From Seriola aureovittata (lineage: Eukaryota > Chordata > Actinopteri > Carangiformes > Carangidae): a stretch of DNA of 64,000 nucleotides. The notes under the pieces are model-generated. The model searched no databases, was not told where the DNA came from, and saw only the letters and a list, made by a program, of their open reading frames with translations. Below are positions 61,883 through 64,000 of the stretch, piece by piece. Every line of letters starts with the position of its first letter. The stretch's first letter is position 1. The position numbers and the translations under genes were made by a program. Location: contig NC_079374.1 in the NCBI RefSeq assembly GCF_021018895.1, forward strand, positions 6,407,212-6,471,211, given 5' to 3'.

Positions 61883-63582
61883 ATGTAGCCGGAGGGTGAA
61901 GTTACAGCTTCATCTTAACCGGGCTCACCTCTGCAGATGTATCTCCTGCGATTATCTTCATGATTGACGTCAGGTTATGAACACACACAAACCAAAACCA
62001 CAAGATATACGGCTCCTCGAGCTGTTAATGGACTGCTAATTTTCACTGCAGGGAAGTTGTCTCATTACTTTTAATGGTATTTTTTGTAAAGGGAAATCCT
62101 AAAAATTGCCATATTTTTCCATGAATATACCTGCTATTTCAGCACTTAAGATCAGGAAAGGTTGGGGTTTAATGTGCATGTCTAAACTTTTTTTGTCAAG
62201 ACACTGGTGTGTTTAGGGAGACTTTTAATGTGTGTAAAGGGTGACAGTGTTGTTCATTTGAAATTAATTTATTTGTTACATTTTAAGTTATTTAAAATTA
62301 TTCTGTTTTTGGCACTTTTTGTTGTTCCTGTCTTTTTTATTTTTTTATTTTATTTTATTTTTTCTGGGAGGGGCAATCATATCAGGGTATAAGTACTGCT
62401 CAAATCCGTAGGTTCCAGCTGAGTGAAATTGTCACTGAGATGACAACATGGAGTTATGTAAAAAATAACAAAACAAACAAAAGAGTCAATTGTAAAATTT
62501 CACTGCCACATTGCAAAAAAAAAAAAAAAAAAAAAAACCCCATTCCTACTGCATTTAATGTTCAAATTATCTCAACGGACGGATCGAGGGTTTCTCTAAC
62601 AGGTGGCAGATCAGATGCTGTGGTGACATTTTGTGGATTTCCCCCCAAGGGGAAGTGAAACTCTGCGGCACCCGCGAGAGAAGATCGCAAAAACTCCACC
62701 CGAAAACCCCGAGCGGCTGTTTACTTATGAATGACAGTTTATTTCCTTTGCTAGGTTCTGTCAGCTGACTTCACAGTTCATCAGCTTTCAGTACTGATTT
62801 TTTTCATAACCCACCCCCTGTTCTTTTCCCTCTTTTAACCGCATGAAATTTCTAAGTCATATGAAGGTGACTGCTGTTGAGAGCATCGCCGGAAATGTTT
62901 AGGTGGAAGTGTTGGTTTTATTTTTAATTTTAATGTGAAATGTATGTTAATTTATTATTTCTTTTTTAATGTGTGTGTGTATGTGTGTGTGTGTTGCGCG
63001 AGACACAGGGTCTCCTTTGACAGAGGGTTCGGCTGCCTCACACGGGGGGGGGGGGGTAACTTTAATGTACCCTTCTGTTAAATACACAGAGATCCACAAG
63101 CTTTGCAGTATGAGACAGGAACAGTCTGGCAAGAGTTGGGAAACACCTTCTTATCTTCTGTTACCAATATCATGACAGGGATCACCAATAGATATTTTAG
63201 TAGTTTTTAGTTCTACAAACTTTTCTTAAAGGCACTAATAATCTCATTGGTTAAATTAAAACTCAGCGGTTTGGTGAAGAAACATCAGATTTAAAGAGGA
63301 GATACTGATAACTTATTAATGTTCTGTTCTACAACTAAAGGTTATTTTCATTATCAGTTTATTGATCAATTCATCATAAAATCTATACAATGTCAAATCA
63401 TAGTAAAAATACTAAATTAAAATAATCAAATAGCTTGTTTTATCCAACAAAAATGAATTATTATAATTAATTTTGTAGTATCAGTATATATATTTTCTCT
63501 CTTTTTGTTTGCCTTCTCTTTCAAAGTATTTTAACTTGTCTTCTCTCAATGTAAAGCACTTTGAGCTGCGTTTTCTGTATGA

Positions 63583-63613
<31 letters not shown>

Positions 63614-64000
63614 TTATTTTCTACTATTATTATCTCCACCAATGGGATTGTTGTAAATGCTCGAGGAACTGTTTGTAAAGCCAAAACTCTTGCCTGGTCG
63701 GCACAATATCTAGTAGCCAGATGTCGCCTCTCTTTGTTGATACAAATTGTATCCTATAAACTTTTTTAAGATCATTGTTTTATATGAGAATATTTAAACA
63801 AAAAAAAATATTTCGAGTTGAATATTTTGAGTATTTGTGGCAGACTTTGTCACCTTTGGTACTTAGCCTTTATTTATATGAGGGGGGCTTTTTATTCCCT
63901 TTTTATTTCCAAGTGCAGGGAAGAGAATGTCTCGATGCACTTTTTGGAAACAGTTGTTTATATATATCAAAGCATGGTACTGTGTAGCTCAGATATTATG
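61883..64000 (+). other. 3' UTR and 3' flank of the ZC3H12C-like gene
   Basis: No canonical AATAAA was seen before the window end; ATTAAA at about 63254 is the best alternative, so the 3' UTR may run on. It holds an A23 run (62515-62537), a (TG) tract (62971-62994), a 13-nt G run (63044-63056), T-rich stretches near 62330-62365 and a TTCCATGAA motif at 62117-62125 that fits the CDE core consensus. Confidence 0.5.
63545..63612 (+). repeat. Retroposon-type tail ending in (AAT)n
   Basis: GTAAAGCACTTTGAGCTGCG followed by TTTTCTGTATGAAA and then (AAT)n is the usual 3' tail of an abundant group of fish SINE/LINE copies. Only the tail is recognisable. Confidence 0.55.

Overview
The window is nuclear DNA of a vertebrate, almost certainly a percomorph teleost fish. 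It has split genes with GT-AG introns, long AT-rich introns, very many (CA)n/(TG)n tracts, and interspersed repeats whose families I recognise from teleosts: a tRNA-derived SINE, Tc1/mariner-, hAT- and piggyBac-type elements, and MITEs. It holds three protein-coding genes, all on the + strand. All exon models below were read by hand from splice sites and codon phase.

Region 1 (about 1.3-17.3 kb): an 11-coding-exon gene for an interleukin-1 receptor family protein of 552 aa (signal peptide, three Ig domains, one membrane segment, TIR domain). Its TIR and juxtamembrane sequence are most like IL1R1/IL1RL2. Region 2 (about 17.3-29.4 kb): gene-poor spacer with decayed mobile elements, including a bounded piggyBac-type copy with TTAA ends. 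Region 3 (about 29.4-39.1 kb): a second 11-exon IL-1 receptor family gene, 555 aa, whose TIR domain is most like IL1RL1 (ST2). Its order after the first gene matches the mammalian IL1R1-IL1RL2-IL1RL1 cluster. Two hAT-type elements sit in its introns and a third abuts its poly(A) region. Region 4 (about 40.3-57 kb): long spacer with the densest (TG)/(CA) tracts of the window and a candidate 5' UTR exon at about 50.0-50.4 kb. Region 5 (57.1-61.9 kb): a five-coding-exon gene for a 930-aa ZC3H12C-like protein (Regnase-3), with UBA-like region, PIN/NYN-type RNase domain, CCCH zinc finger and conserved C-terminal tail, followed by 3' UTR to the window end.

The first two genes are cytokine receptors that would signal through the TIR/MyD88 route to NF-kB. 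The third belongs to a family of endoribonucleases that destroy inflammatory mRNAs induced by that route. Receptor and attenuator genes therefore lie within 20 kb of each other; whether that linkage means anything functionally is inference. I found no CRISPR array, rRNA gene, free-standing tRNA gene or prokaryote-type operon.
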